A stretch of DNA of 12,301 bases from Burkholderiales bacterium (GTDB taxonomy: Bacteria > Pseudomonadota > Gammaproteobacteria > Burkholderiales > Burkholderiaceae_D). The notes beneath the pieces are model-generated. The model had not been told where the DNA came from. It ran no database searches and saw nothing but the letters and a program-made list of their open reading frames with translations. This document shows positions 1 to 7,661 of the stretch, one piece after another (position 1 is the first letter of the stretch; every line of letters begins with the position of its first letter). The DNA is taken from contig JAGWUK010000032.1 in the NCBI GenBank assembly GCA_028868455.1, positions 1-12,301 of the forward strand, written 5' to 3'. Made by a program: the position numbers and the translations under genes.

Positions 1-98
1 GACTTACGCAAAACCGCCCCAGCGGCGTTATAGCTCCTAGTCGTACGATATGTACTGCCTTCGTCGCTATGCCTTGCTGGAACAATTTTGCGTAAGTC
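1..98. mobile_element. MITE-like fold-back element with 13-bp terminal inverted repeats
   Basis: The stretch begins with GACTTACGCAAAA (1-13) and ends with its exact reverse complement (86-98). Inside the terminal repeats a 5-nt unpaired segment on each side (14-18 and 81-85) is followed by further paired blocks: CCAGC (19-23) with GCTGG (76-80), and ATAGC (30-34) with GCTAT (66-70). A small palindrome, TCGTACGA, lies at 41-48. The whole element can therefore fold into one long imperfect hairpin. There is no room for a transposase, so it would need one supplied in trans. The terminal repeats do not match anything visible at the IS5-type element at the right of the window. The left edge coincides with the window start, so a target-site duplication cannot be tested and the element may extend a few bases further left. 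It could instead be a joined pair of ends left from a deleted insertion sequence. Confidence 0.65.
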
Positions 99-126
99 CT
101 AAGTGGAAAATGCGGCAGTCACATCA

Positions 127-154
127 GGTCAACGCAGCGGTGCGCGCGTTGACC
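127..154. repeat. Perfect 9-bp inverted repeat upstream of the sirB2-type gene
   Basis: GGTCAACGC (127-135) and its exact reverse complement GCGTTGACC (146-154) flank a 10-nt spacer. On the plus strand it is followed by CCATTTTATT, a weak T-rich stretch, so it could be the terminator of a gene to the left of the window or an operator for the downstream pair. The rest of the 99-313 gap shows no convincing promoter. Confidence 0.4.
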
Positions 155-313
155 CCATTTTATTCGAATGCGGCGGCGTGCATGAAACCTGAGTCTCGTC
201 AGAATTCAGGTAGTATGGCAAAAATTTTTCCTGGGACGATGTCTGTGCGCTGCGCCGACGGTGCTGGCATGATCGTGCATCGGTCCCGATTCACCGAGAG
301 CTATCCGAAACCT

Positions 314-697
314 ATGTCTAACGCCTATCTTGCCGTCAAACACCTGCATATGAGTTGTGCCGCCCTCAGCGGCAGTTTTTTTGTTGTCAGAGGTCTCTGG
401 AAAATGCGCGACTCCGCGATGTTGCAGCAACGCTGGGTGCGTATCGCACCGCATCTGATCGATACCCTGCTACTACTGAGCGCGCTGACCATGGTGTTCT
501 GGAGCCATCAATACCCGTTCCAGCAAAACTGGCTGACCGCCAAATTAATCGCACTGATCGCCTACATCGTCTTTGGTACCATTGCCATCAAACGTGGCCG
601 CACGCCGCAGATCAGGGCGATGGCATTTGTGGCGGCGATTCTGGTGTTTGCGTATATCGTGGCGGTTGCCGTCACGCGTCATATCAACCCTTTCTGA
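314..697 (+). CDS. SirB2-family integral membrane protein
   Basis: Small membrane protein of 127 residues, normal for the SirB (invasion regulator up-regulator) family. Recognisable family features are the N-terminal LAVKHLHMSCAALSGS (about residues 6-21), LQQRWVRIAPHLIDTLLL (38-55), WLTAKLIALIAYIVFG (73-88), KRGRTPQIRA (93-102) and the C-terminal hydrophobic stretch FVAAILVFAYIVAVAV (105-120). Four membrane segments are apparent. The biochemical role of the family is poorly known; the name comes from an effect on invasion gene expression in Salmonella. The reading frame stays open upstream to position 50, but family similarity starts at the ATG at 314 (protein MSNAYLAVKHLH), and the upstream part overlaps the fold-back element, so 314 was chosen; GAGAG lies about 13 nt upstream as a weak ribosome site. 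The amidase gene starts 25 bp downstream on the same strand, so co-transcription is likely. Confidence 0.8.
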   Translation: MSNAYLAVKHLHMSCAALSGSFFVVRGLWKMRDSAMLQQRWVRIAPHLIDTLLLLSALTMVFWSHQYPFQQNWLTAKLIALIAYIVFGTIAIKRGRTPQIRAMAFVAAILVFAYIVAVAVTRHINPF

Positions 698-722
698 ACC
701 TGAATTGAAAAGAGAGCGCATC

Positions 723-2282
723 ATGCAACTTCGCCTGTCTATCCTCACGCTGGCTCTCGCGAGCGCAGCGATTCCCCTGTCCGTCATGGCTGCCGATGAC
801 AGCGATACACTCAGCGCACAGCTCAGACAGATACGGCAGGGCAAAGTCAGCGCCACGCAATTGCTGCATAAATACCAGTTGCGCATTCATCAGCACAACC
901 CCACTTTGCAAGCCGTCATTGCACTTGATCCGCAAGCCGCGCAGGCCGCTGTCGCCAAAGACCAGCAGAAAAAACGCAATCTCCCTTTATTTGGCCTGCC
1001 ATTACTGATCAAGGACAACATCGATGCGCAGGGCATGGTCACCACCGCCGGTTCGCTGGCCTTGTCCGAAAACATCCGCAATGAAGATGCGCCCGTCGTG
1101 GCACGCCTGCGCGCTGCCGGTGCCATCATCGTTGGCAAAGCCAATCTCAGCGAATGGGCCAATCTGCGCTCGACCCACGCCAGCAGCGGCTGGAGCAGCG
1201 CTGGCGGCCAGGCGCGCAATCCTTATGATCTGACGCGCAGCCCGTGCGGCTCCAGCTCAGGTTCCGGCGCTGCGGTGGCGGCGCGCCTGATCCCGGCCGC
1301 CATCGGCACCGAGACCGATGGCTCGGTCGTTTGTCCGGCGGCCATCAATGGGCTGGTCGGCTTAAAACCGACTATCGGCCTGGTCAGTCGCACCGGCATC
1401 GTGCCGATTGCGCATAGCCAGGATACGGCTGGTCCCATGACGCTGACCGTGCGCGATGCCGCCATGCTGCTCAATGCGATGGCCGGCAGTGACCCCAAAG
1501 ACATTGCCACGCGCGACGCCGATCAGCGCCGCAGCCCCGATTATCTGGCTGGCCTCAGCAAAACTGCTTTGAAAGGCAAGCGCCTCGGGATCGTGCGCGC
1601 GATGGTGGACAGCTACGACGCCGACACCAAGGCCGTGTTTGAACATAGTCTCGCCATTCTCAGGGCGCAAGGCGCAACCATCGTCGATCAGGTCGATTTT
1701 CCGGCACTGGAAGACGTAGAAAAAGACGAGATGACCGTCTTGCTGACTGAGTTTAAAGCCGACCTGAACGCCTATCTGGCGACCACACCCGACAGCGTCC
1801 GCAACCGTACCCTGGCCGACGTGATTCAATTCAACCGCGAAAACGCCGCCACCGTGATGCCGTATTTTGCCCAGGAACTCATGGAGCAGGCACAGGCTGC
1901 CGGCAGCCTGAACGACGCCGCATATCGCGAAGCCAGCGCCCGTATCAAGCAAAAAATGGGCAAAGACGGCATCGATGCCGCACTCAAAAAATACCATCTG
2001 GATGCCTTGATCGCGCCCACTACCGGCGCCGCCTGGGTGATCGACTACAAGGCTGGCGATGTCATCGAAGGCAGCGCCAGCACACCGGCAGCGATTGCCG
2101 GATATCCCCACCTGACTGTGCCGATGGGTATGGTGCGCAATCTGCCGGTCGGCTTGTCCCTGTTCGCCGGAGCCTGGAGCGACGCACAATTGTTGAACAT
2201 GGGCTACGCCTTCGAACAGGCCAGACCCGCATTGCCAGCGCCGCACTTACCACCCGCCATGCCGCTGCTGGCAAAACCCTAA
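723..2282 (+). CDS. Secreted amidase-signature family hydrolase
   Basis: Protein of 519 residues that hydrolyses an amide bond with a Ser-cisSer-Lys triad. The catalytic residues can be placed from family motifs: Lys97 in [11 protein letters not shown], the cis-serine near Ser177 in CGSSSGSG, and the nucleophile Ser201 in [12 protein letters not shown]; the 24-residue spacing between the two serines matches that in fatty acid amide hydrolase. Residues 1-23 form a signal peptide ending in PLSVMA, so the enzyme probably acts in the periplasm or outside, unlike GatA, the amidotransferase subunit with the same fold. The start at 723 is chosen because the signal peptide begins there and AAAAGAGAG lies 6-7 nt upstream; the frame is open further back but without family similarity. 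No GatB or GatC gene is nearby. The natural substrate cannot be told from the sequence. Transcription should end at the hairpin at 2293-2344. Confidence 0.9.
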   Translation: MQLRLSILTLALASAAIPLSVMAADDSDTLSAQLRQIRQGKVSATQLLHKYQLRIHQHNPTLQAVIALDPQAAQAAVAKDQQKKRNLPLFGLPLLIKDNIDAQGMVTTAGSLALSENIRNEDAPVVARLRAAGAIIVGKANLSEWANLRSTHASSGWSSAGGQARNPYDLTRSPCGSSSGSGAAVAARLIPAAIGTETDGSVVCPAAINGLVGLKPTIGLVSRTGIVPIAHSQDTAGPMTLTVRDAAMLLNAMAGSDPKDIATRDADQRRSPDYLAGLSKTALKGKRLGIVRAMVDSYDADTKAVFEHSLAILRAQGATIVDQVDFPALEDVEKDEMTVLLTEFKADLNAYLATTPDSVRNRTLADVIQFNRENAATVMPYFAQELMEQAQAAGSLNDAAYREASARIKQKMGKDGIDAALKKYHLDALIAPTTGAAWVIDYKAGDVIEGSASTPAAIAGYPHLTVPMGMVRNLPVGLSLFAGAWSDAQLLNMGYAFEQARPALPAPHLPPAMPLLAKP

Positions 2283-2292
2283 GCCTCTGTCA

Positions 2293-2344
2293 CATTGAAA
2301 AACAGCAGACCTGATGCGCTTCAGGTCTGCTGTTATTTTCAATG
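2293..2344. terminator. Bidirectional Rho-independent terminator
   Basis: A 14-bp perfect stem, AACAGCAGACCTGA (2301-2314) with TCAGGTCTGCTGTT (2321-2334), closes a 6-nt loop. An outer pair CATTGA (2293-2298) and TCAATG (2339-2344) extends it. A-rich sequence on the left arm and TTATTTT on the right arm give a U-tract in both transcription directions. It sits 10 bp after the amidase stop (plus strand) and 10 bp after the stop of the oxidoreductase (minus strand), so it serves both convergent genes. Confidence 0.92.
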
Positions 2345-2354
2345 GTGCACAGAT

Positions 2355-4007
2355 TTATGCCATCGTCGTTTCTGCCTGACTGCGTGCATCCAGTACTGGG
2401 ACTGCCGCAGCTGGCGACTTTCCTCGTATCATGTCCGCCGCTTTCTCACCGATCATCATGGTCGGGGCGTTGGTGTTGCCGCCGATTAAGGTCGGCATGA
2501 TGGATGCATCCACCACACGCAGGCCTTGCAGACCGTGTACGCAGAGTGTCGGATCAACCACAGCCATGGCGTCCACCCCCATTTTGCAGGTGCCAATAGG
2601 GTGATACACCGTGTCGCTGTATTGACGCAGGGCGGCGCGGATTTCATCGTCGCTGTGCACATTGGCCGTCTGGAAATCACTGCTGCGCGCGTTCGCCAGT
2701 GCCGGTGCATCCAGCAGCTTGCGCGTCAGTTTAAAACCCCTGACCATGGCTTCCAGATCATCCGGGTGCTCCAGAAAGCGCGGATTGATCAGCGGCGCGG
2801 CGCGCGGGTCGAGGCTGGCCAGCGTCAGTTCGCCGACGCTTTTTGGCCGCAACAGGCAGACATGGCAGGAATAGCCATGCCCCAGGTGCAGTTTGCGCGC
2901 ATGATCATCCAGCATCGCCATCACGAAATGCAATTGAATATCCGGCGCCGGCAAAGACGGATCGGTTTTCAGGAAGCCGCCGCCTTCGGCGCCGTTAGAC
3001 GTAAAGGTGCCGCGGCGTTCGCGACGGAAGCGACCGAATTCGCGCGCGATGCGGACGCCGCCGCCCACCGAAACGCCGAGCAGATCGAGGCTCTTGGCGC
3101 GGTACTTGAACACAAAATCCGGATGATCCTGCAAATTCTGACCGACGCCGGGCAGATCGTGGACTACCGGGATGCCCAATTTTTGCAGCGCCTGCGCGTC
3201 GCCGACGCCGGACAACATCAGTAATTGCGGCGTCTGAAATGCTCCGGCCGCCAGCAAAATCTCGCGCCTTGCGCGCAGGGTTGTTTGCTGGCCGTTTTGT
3301 ATCATCTGCACACCGACGGCGCGCTTGCCTTCAAACAAAATGCGCGTGACATAACAGCCGGTTTCAACGCGCAGATTCGCACGTTTTCCCATGTGCGGAT
3401 GCAGATACGCACGCGCCGCCGTCCAGCGTTCGCCGTTGTGTTGCGTGACCTGATACAGGCCTATGCCTTCCTGTTCGGCACCGTTGAAATCGGTATTGAT
3501 AGTGAATCCGGCCTGCCGCGCGGCTTCCAGATAAATTTGCTGATACGGATTATCGGATCGTAGCTGGCTGACATGCAGCGGCCCCGACTGACCGTGAAAT
3601 GCGCCGCCCAGGGTTTCATTGTTTTCTGAACGTTTAAAGTAAGGCAGCACTTCCTCGTACGACCAGCCGGGATTGCCGAGCGCAGCCCAGTGATCGTAAT
3701 CCTGGCGGTGGCCGCGGATATACACCATGGCATTGATGCTGGACGATCCACCCAGCATTTTGCCGCGCGGCTGATACCCGCGCCGCCCGTTCAGACCCGG
3801 TTGCGGCACGGTTTCAAATGCCCAGTTATTCAGTTTGGTGGGCAGCATCGCCACCACGCCTATCGGCGTGTTGACAACCCAGCTGTCGGCCTTGTCGCCA
3901 GCTTCCAGCACGGTGACGCTGCAATTCGGGTCTTCGGTCAGTCGTCCGGCCACGGCACAACCGCCCGAGCCGCCACCGACGACGATGAAATCGCTGATTT
4001 GGTCCAT
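2355..4007 (-). CDS. GMC-family FAD-dependent oxidoreductase (choline/alcohol dehydrogenase-like)
   Basis: Protein of 550 residues, the usual size of bacterial choline dehydrogenase (BetA) and alcohol dehydrogenase (AlkJ) relatives. Order of motifs: FAD dinucleotide-binding DFIVVGGGSGG (residues 6-16), GMC signature 1 from PRGKMLGGSSSINAMVYIRG (80-99), GMC signature 2 GAFQTPQLLMLSGVG (255-269), and the active-site region with His469 in YHPIGTCKMG and Asn511 in GGNTNAPTMMIGEKAADMI. The family oxidises an alcohol to an aldehyde using FAD. There is no signal peptide; relatives are cytoplasmic or membrane-associated. The start has AAAGAGAC a few bases upstream. It is divergent from an AraC-type regulator, its probable controller. 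No betaine aldehyde dehydrogenase (BetB) or BetI gene is adjacent, so a choline role is not supported and the substrate stays open. Confidence 0.9.
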   Translation of the reverse strand: MDQISDFIVVGGGSGGCAVAGRLTEDPNCSVTVLEAGDKADSWVVNTPIGVVAMLPTKLNNWAFETVPQPGLNGRRGYQPRGKMLGGSSSINAMVYIRGHRQDYDHWAALGNPGWSYEEVLPYFKRSENNETLGGAFHGQSGPLHVSQLRSDNPYQQIYLEAARQAGFTINTDFNGAEQEGIGLYQVTQHNGERWTAARAYLHPHMGKRANLRVETGCYVTRILFEGKRAVGVQMIQNGQQTTLRARREILLAAGAFQTPQLLMLSGVGDAQALQKLGIPVVHDLPGVGQNLQDHPDFVFKYRAKSLDLLGVSVGGGVRIAREFGRFRRERRGTFTSNGAEGGGFLKTDPSLPAPDIQLHFVMAMLDDHARKLHLGHGYSCHVCLLRPKSVGELTLASLDPRAAPLINPRFLEHPDDLEAMVRGFKLTRKLLDAPALANARSSDFQTANVHSDDEIRAALRQYSDTVYHPIGTCKMGVDAMAVVDPTLCVHGLQGLRVVDASIMPTLIGGNTNAPTMMIGEKAADMIRGKSPAAAVPVLDARSQAETTMA

Positions 4008-4114
4008 AGTGTCTCTTTATCTATTTTAGGACTGACGCCCAACTGCTTTTGCAGCGTGCTGTTGCCGCTTTGTACGGTCTCAGTGTGCGTCCTGATTTTT
4101 ATCGGAATAACGGG

Positions 4115-4230
4115 TTGCCGGAAAGCCAGGCTGGCATGCTCTGTTCAGCGCAGATATTGCTATGCAGCGTTGCTGATTCGGGTTTTCCGGTGTACCGTAC
4201 ATCGATATTAGTTCCGACTTACCGGAAAAG
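4115..4230. promoter_or_regulatory. Repeated CCGGAAA half-sites between the oxidoreductase and AraC genes
   Basis: Three related blocks lie in the 260-bp divergent intergenic region: TTGCCGGAAAG (4115-4125), TTTTCCGGT (4183-4191, opposite orientation) and TTACCGGAAAAG (4219-4230). The last two form a perfect 9-bp inverted pair, and the first and third are direct repeats 104 bp apart. A second pair, TGTACGGT (4071-4078) and its reverse complement ACCGTACA (4194-4201), is also present. AraC-type regulators often bind direct or inverted half-sites beside their own and target genes, so these are candidate operators. The assignment is inference from placement and repetition only. Confidence 0.4.
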
Positions 4231-4267
4231 TAAGGACATTTACTGCCACGTTGCGCGCTATTCACGG

Positions 4268-5323
4268 ATGAACTCTCGCTTGCCTCATGCTGCCACACCG
4301 GTCTTGTCGGTACAGGACGCGGTATTTCCGGCGCACCCGTTTTCGGGTGTGCTGGCGATTGGCCGCGAACAGAACTGGCGCTTGCAAGAGATGTTTCCGG
4401 CGCTGTCGCTGTCGCCCGATGGATGCCCTGACAACAGTCGCCGCATCAATTATCTGCAAGCCAGAGAGGGTTTGCTGCAGGCGCGCCAGCAGGGGGGGGG
4501 CGACATCGCTATTTTGTCCGGCGCGCGCAAATCCTTGCCGCAACTGGGATGCATGGCAACCGGCATGCTGGCGCAGGAATCCCTGCAGCAGGCGCTGGCT
4601 TTCGGTCTGGAATACCAGTTGATCGCCGGTTCCATGGTGCAACTGGAACTGGAAAGCGGTGCACAGCACTCGGCGCTGGTCGCGCATTCCTTGTTTCAGG
4701 ATCAGGAGTTGCAGGATTTTCTGGATACCGATCATCTGGCAACTGCGATCAACGCAGCGCGTCAGCTCTGCGGCCAGCAACTGCAACTGGTGCGGGTGGA
4801 ATTACGCGGCCGTTATACCTTCAGCCGCTCGGCCTGCGATGATTTTTTTGGCTGCACGGTGGTCGATGGCGCCGATGTCAGTCGCGTCGTGTTTGCCAAT
4901 ACCATGCTGGCAACGCGTTTGCGTGCACCGGATGCGCTGGCGGTGCTGGCATCGCGTCAGGCATGCGAGGAGGAGTTGGCATCGGTCGGCGTGCTTGGTC
5001 GCCAGAGTCTGTTGCGTAAGCTGGTGGCGATGCAATGCGAGTTCCGCAATGTGCAGGATATGGCCGCCGCGCTCGGCATCAGTCCGCGCTCTTTGCATCG
5101 CTTGCTGGCTCGCGAGGGAACATCGTATTTTCATGTCACCGAAAGCGTGCGGATCGAGCGTGCCAAGCGGCTTTTGCAAGCCGGCCTGAGCCAGGAGCAG
5201 ATCGCCGAAGAACTGGGTTATTCCGATAGCCGCAGTTTTCGCCGCGCGTTTAAGCGCTGGACCTTGCAGACGCCGACCGCCTATCGCGCGCATGCCGCGC
5301 AGGCAAATCAGGCCGAAGTATAA
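4268..5323 (+). CDS. AraC-family transcriptional regulator
   Basis: Protein of 351 residues, typical of AraC regulators with an N-terminal 'arabinose-binding type' sensing domain (about residues 25-215) and a C-terminal two-helix-turn-helix DNA-binding domain. The helix-turn-helix units are VQDMAAALGISPRSLHRLLAR (262-282) and EQIAEELGYSDSRSFRRAFKRW (310-331), followed by the usual TPTAYR. The frame is open upstream to 4049, but the translation there looks unlike the family and crosses the intergenic repeats, so the ATG at 4268 is preferred; its ribosome site is weak. It is divergent from the GMC oxidoreductase, its probable target. Codons for Gly76-Gly78 lie in a run of nine G (4492-4500), so slippage would shift the frame before the DNA-binding domain. 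The 3' end overlaps the convergent histidine kinase gene by 16 bp. The inducer is unknown. Confidence 0.88.
   Translation: MNSRLPHAATPVLSVQDAVFPAHPFSGVLAIGREQNWRLQEMFPALSLSPDGCPDNSRRINYLQAREGLLQARQQGGGDIAILSGARKSLPQLGCMATGMLAQESLQQALAFGLEYQLIAGSMVQLELESGAQHSALVAHSLFQDQELQDFLDTDHLATAINAARQLCGQQLQLVRVELRGRYTFSRSACDDFFGCTVVDGADVSRVVFANTMLATRLRAPDALAVLASRQACEEELASVGVLGRQSLLRKLVAMQCEFRNVQDMAAALGISPRSLHRLLAREGTSYFHVTESVRIERAKRLLQAGLSQEQIAEELGYSDSRSFRRAFKRWTLQTPTAYRAHAAQANQAEV
4492..4500 (+). repeat. Poly-G tract (G9) inside the AraC-family gene
   Basis: Nine consecutive G in the coding strand, encoding part of QQGGGD (residues 74-79). Loss of one G would move reading to a frame that stops at 4622; gain of one G would move it to a frame that stops by 4842. 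Both truncate the protein before the helix-turn-helix region (about 5050-5265). A tract of this length is a possible slipped-strand switch, or a place where a sequencing error could occur. Confidence 0.85.
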
Positions 5324-7635
5324 GAATCGAATTCAAACCAGAACGTGCTGCCGTCGCCGGGCTGGCTGTGAAAGCCGATTTGTCCGTGCATTTTTTCCAG
5401 CATCGCCTTGGTGATCGACAGGCCAAGACCGGTGCCGCTTTTTTGCCGCGTATCGGTGCCATCAGCCTGGGTGAACGGTTCAAATAAATGCGCCTGAAAT
5501 TCGGTCGCTATACCGGAACCATGATCGCTGACTTCGACGCGATACCGATGGCCGCTGACATGAACGCGCAACTCGACTTGTTGCCCTTCAGCGGAAAATT
5601 TGGCCGCGTTTGACAGCAGATTGGCCATGACCTGCATCAGGCGGTCATGGTCGGCCAGTATCCAGGCGTGCGCCGGATGCTGCTGCAAATGCAGCGTCAC
5701 CTTGAGCGAGCTGGCATAGGCCAGATTGGCTTCGATCGCCTGCTGTACTAACGCGACCAGATCAACCGGTTCGGATTTAAAAGTCATTTTGCCGCTGCTC
5801 AACTTGTCCATGTCGAGAATATCGTTGACCAGCGTGACCAGCCGCTTGCTGTTGTTGTGAGCGATGCGCAGCAGGTCTTTGGCCTTGTCGCTGAGGGTAC
5901 CGGCAATGCCGGATTCGAGCAGACTCAGCGAGCCCCGTATCGAGGTCAGCGGCGTGCGCAATTCGTGGCTGACGACGGAAATAAATTCAGTCTTTAACTG
6001 GTTCATGCGCAGTCGCTCACTGATATCCATTGCAAAGGCGACCCATTCTCTTTGCGAATTTTCCAGAAAATCCAGACCGATCAGGAGCGGAATATGATGG
6101 CCGTCGCGATGCACCAGCATGACTTCGAATGGCGCCGTGGTGCCATTTTTGCGCAAGTCTTCATAAGCGTACCAGCACAGGCGCTGATCCTGGTCGGACA
6201 GTAACTTTGTCCAGACCTGATCGTTATTGAGCAGGAACTCGCGGGTATAGCCGCACAACTGGATGAAGACATCGTTGACGTCTTGCAGACGTTCACTCTG
6301 CGTGCCTTGCACGATGCCGATCAGGCTGGCGTTCATCAGTTTTTGCAGGCGCGCTTCGCTATTGCGCAGGGCGTCCAGCGTGCGGCGCTGTTCGGTAATG
6401 TCCTCGATCATCCAGACCGCGCCACGTTGGTAATTTTCGGACGGCAGGGCGCGTCCGGCCACGCGCGCCATGAACGATTCGCCGCTGATGCGCCGCAAGC
6501 GCCATTCGAGTTCAACCAGTTCGTCGTTTTGCAGCGCCGGAATGACGCGCACGCCAAAGGCCAGATAATCAACCTGATCCTGATATAAAAACGTGGTGCG
6601 CACGCCGATCATGACCTGCGGATCGGGAAATCCGCACAATTCTGCCAGTGCCTTGTTGGCGCGCACGATGACGCCGTCGCTGACGAACATGATGCCGACC
6701 GGCGCATTGGTGATCAGGATTTCCAGTTCGCGCGCCAGTTCTTTGTAGCGGTTTTTGCTGGCCTCGATCAGATCCTGATTCTCGCGCAACATTTCTTCGG
6801 TCTGCTTGCGCTCGGTGATGTCGATGTGCGTGCCGACCATGCGTAGGGCTTGCCCGTTGTTGTCCCATTCGACAATACTGCCCATGGACATGATCCAGCG
6901 CCATTCGCCTGCCTTGTTTTTTTGCCGGAATTCGGCGTGATAATCGCTGCTGCCGTGCGAATTAAAGTGTGCTTTGTAGGCGCTTTTGAGTTTGCCGACA
7001 TCGTCAGGATGCACGCCGCCATGCCAGAAATACCGCCAGAAATCGCGCGGATCGTTGAATTCATCCGGCGTATGTCCCAGCATTTGCAGATATTCGGGGC
7101 TGAAGATGCCTTCACCGGTTTGCAGGTTGACATCGTACAAGCCCTGATTCGAGGCTTTTAATACGAGCCGGCGCTGGCGTTCGGTCGCATACAGCTTTTG
7201 CTCGGTCAGCTTGCGCTCGGTGATGTCGGTGATAAAGCCATGCCACAGCACGCTGCCGTCCGGCATGGCCTCTGGCGTGGCGTCGCCGACGACCCAGCGC
7301 TCCGGCTGACCTTCGAGCAGGATGCGGTACTCCTGATGCCAGGGACTGAGCTGATCGAAAGAATGTTGGATGCGCTCGGACATGACCAGCAGGTCGTCGG
7401 GGTGGATTCTTTCTAGCAGAATGCTGGCGTCTTCGCGCAGGCTGTCGGCTCTGACGCCATAGAATTGTTCGATGGCGTCGCTGGCATACGGAAAACAAAA
7501 GCGGCCGTCGGGATAGCGGCGGTACTGATAAAACACGCCAGGCAGACAGCGCGAGAAATTCGACAGCAGGGCATGGCTTTGCCGCAGCGTATCGAGGTCG
7601 GGCTGATCGTCTGCGCTGTCCTTCTTATCGCTCAT
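5308..7635 (-). CDS. Soluble sensor histidine kinase with four PAS domains
   Basis: Protein of 775 residues with no membrane segment, so a cytoplasmic sensor. Four PAS/PAC units are marked by their PAC ends: GFITDITERK (to about 142), GTHIDITERK (to 277), MIEDITEQR (to 417) and AFAMDISERL (to 542). The transmitter follows: HisKA with the phospho-acceptor His557 in SHELRTP, then the ATPase domain with the N box around Asn672/Asn676, DHGSGI (704-709), FEPFTQ (718-723) and GTGLGL (734-739). All residues needed for autophosphorylation are present. There is no receiver domain and no response-regulator gene in the window, so it is an orphan kinase. PAS ligands (redox state, haem, flavin or a metabolite) cannot be predicted. 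The gene starts 26 bp after the thioredoxin-like gene on the same strand, suggesting an operon, and its 3' end overlaps the AraC-family gene by 16 bp in convergent orientation. Confidence 0.93.
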   Translation of the reverse strand: MSDKKDSADDQPDLDTLRQSHALLSNFSRCLPGVFYQYRRYPDGRFCFPYASDAIEQFYGVRADSLREDASILLERIHPDDLLVMSERIQHSFDQLSPWHQEYRILLEGQPERWVVGDATPEAMPDGSVLWHGFITDITERKLTEQKLYATERQRRLVLKASNQGLYDVNLQTGEGIFSPEYLQMLGHTPDEFNDPRDFWRYFWHGGVHPDDVGKLKSAYKAHFNSHGSSDYHAEFRQKNKAGEWRWIMSMGSIVEWDNNGQALRMVGTHIDITERKQTEEMLRENQDLIEASKNRYKELARELEILITNAPVGIMFVSDGVIVRANKALAELCGFPDPQVMIGVRTTFLYQDQVDYLAFGVRVIPALQNDELVELEWRLRRISGESFMARVAGRALPSENYQRGAVWMIEDITEQRRTLDALRNSEARLQKLMNASLIGIVQGTQSERLQDVNDVFIQLCGYTREFLLNNDQVWTKLLSDQDQRLCWYAYEDLRKNGTTAPFEVMLVHRDGHHIPLLIGLDFLENSQREWVAFAMDISERLRMNQLKTEFISVVSHELRTPLTSIRGSLSLLESGIAGTLSDKAKDLLRIAHNNSKRLVTLVNDILDMDKLSSGKMTFKSEPVDLVALVQQAIEANLAYASSLKVTLHLQQHPAHAWILADHDRLMQVMANLLSNAAKFSAEGQQVELRVHVSGHRYRVEVSDHGSGIATEFQAHLFEPFTQADGTDTRQKSGTGLGLSITKAMLEKMHGQIGFHSQPGDGSTFWFEFDSYTSA

Positions 7636-7661
7636 GGCCGGTCTGCTTTCGCATGATCAGA

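Noticed and set aside
50..313. An upstream extension of the SirB2-type gene back to position 50
   Set aside because: It starts inside the fold-back element, has no family similarity and is not needed: the family's N-terminus begins at the ATG at 314.
1362..2246. A long minus-strand frame opposite the amidase gene
   Set aside because: Antisense shadow produced by GC-rich codon use; low-complexity translation and no recognisable motif.
2526..3563. Plus-strand frames opposite the GMC oxidoreductase gene
   Set aside because: The minus-strand protein has all GMC signatures in order, so the opposite frames are shadows.
2355..5323. A choline-to-betaine (bet) operon
   Set aside because: Only a GMC oxidoreductase is present; no aldehyde dehydrogenase, BetI-type repressor or choline transporter gene is adjacent, and the regulator is AraC-type.
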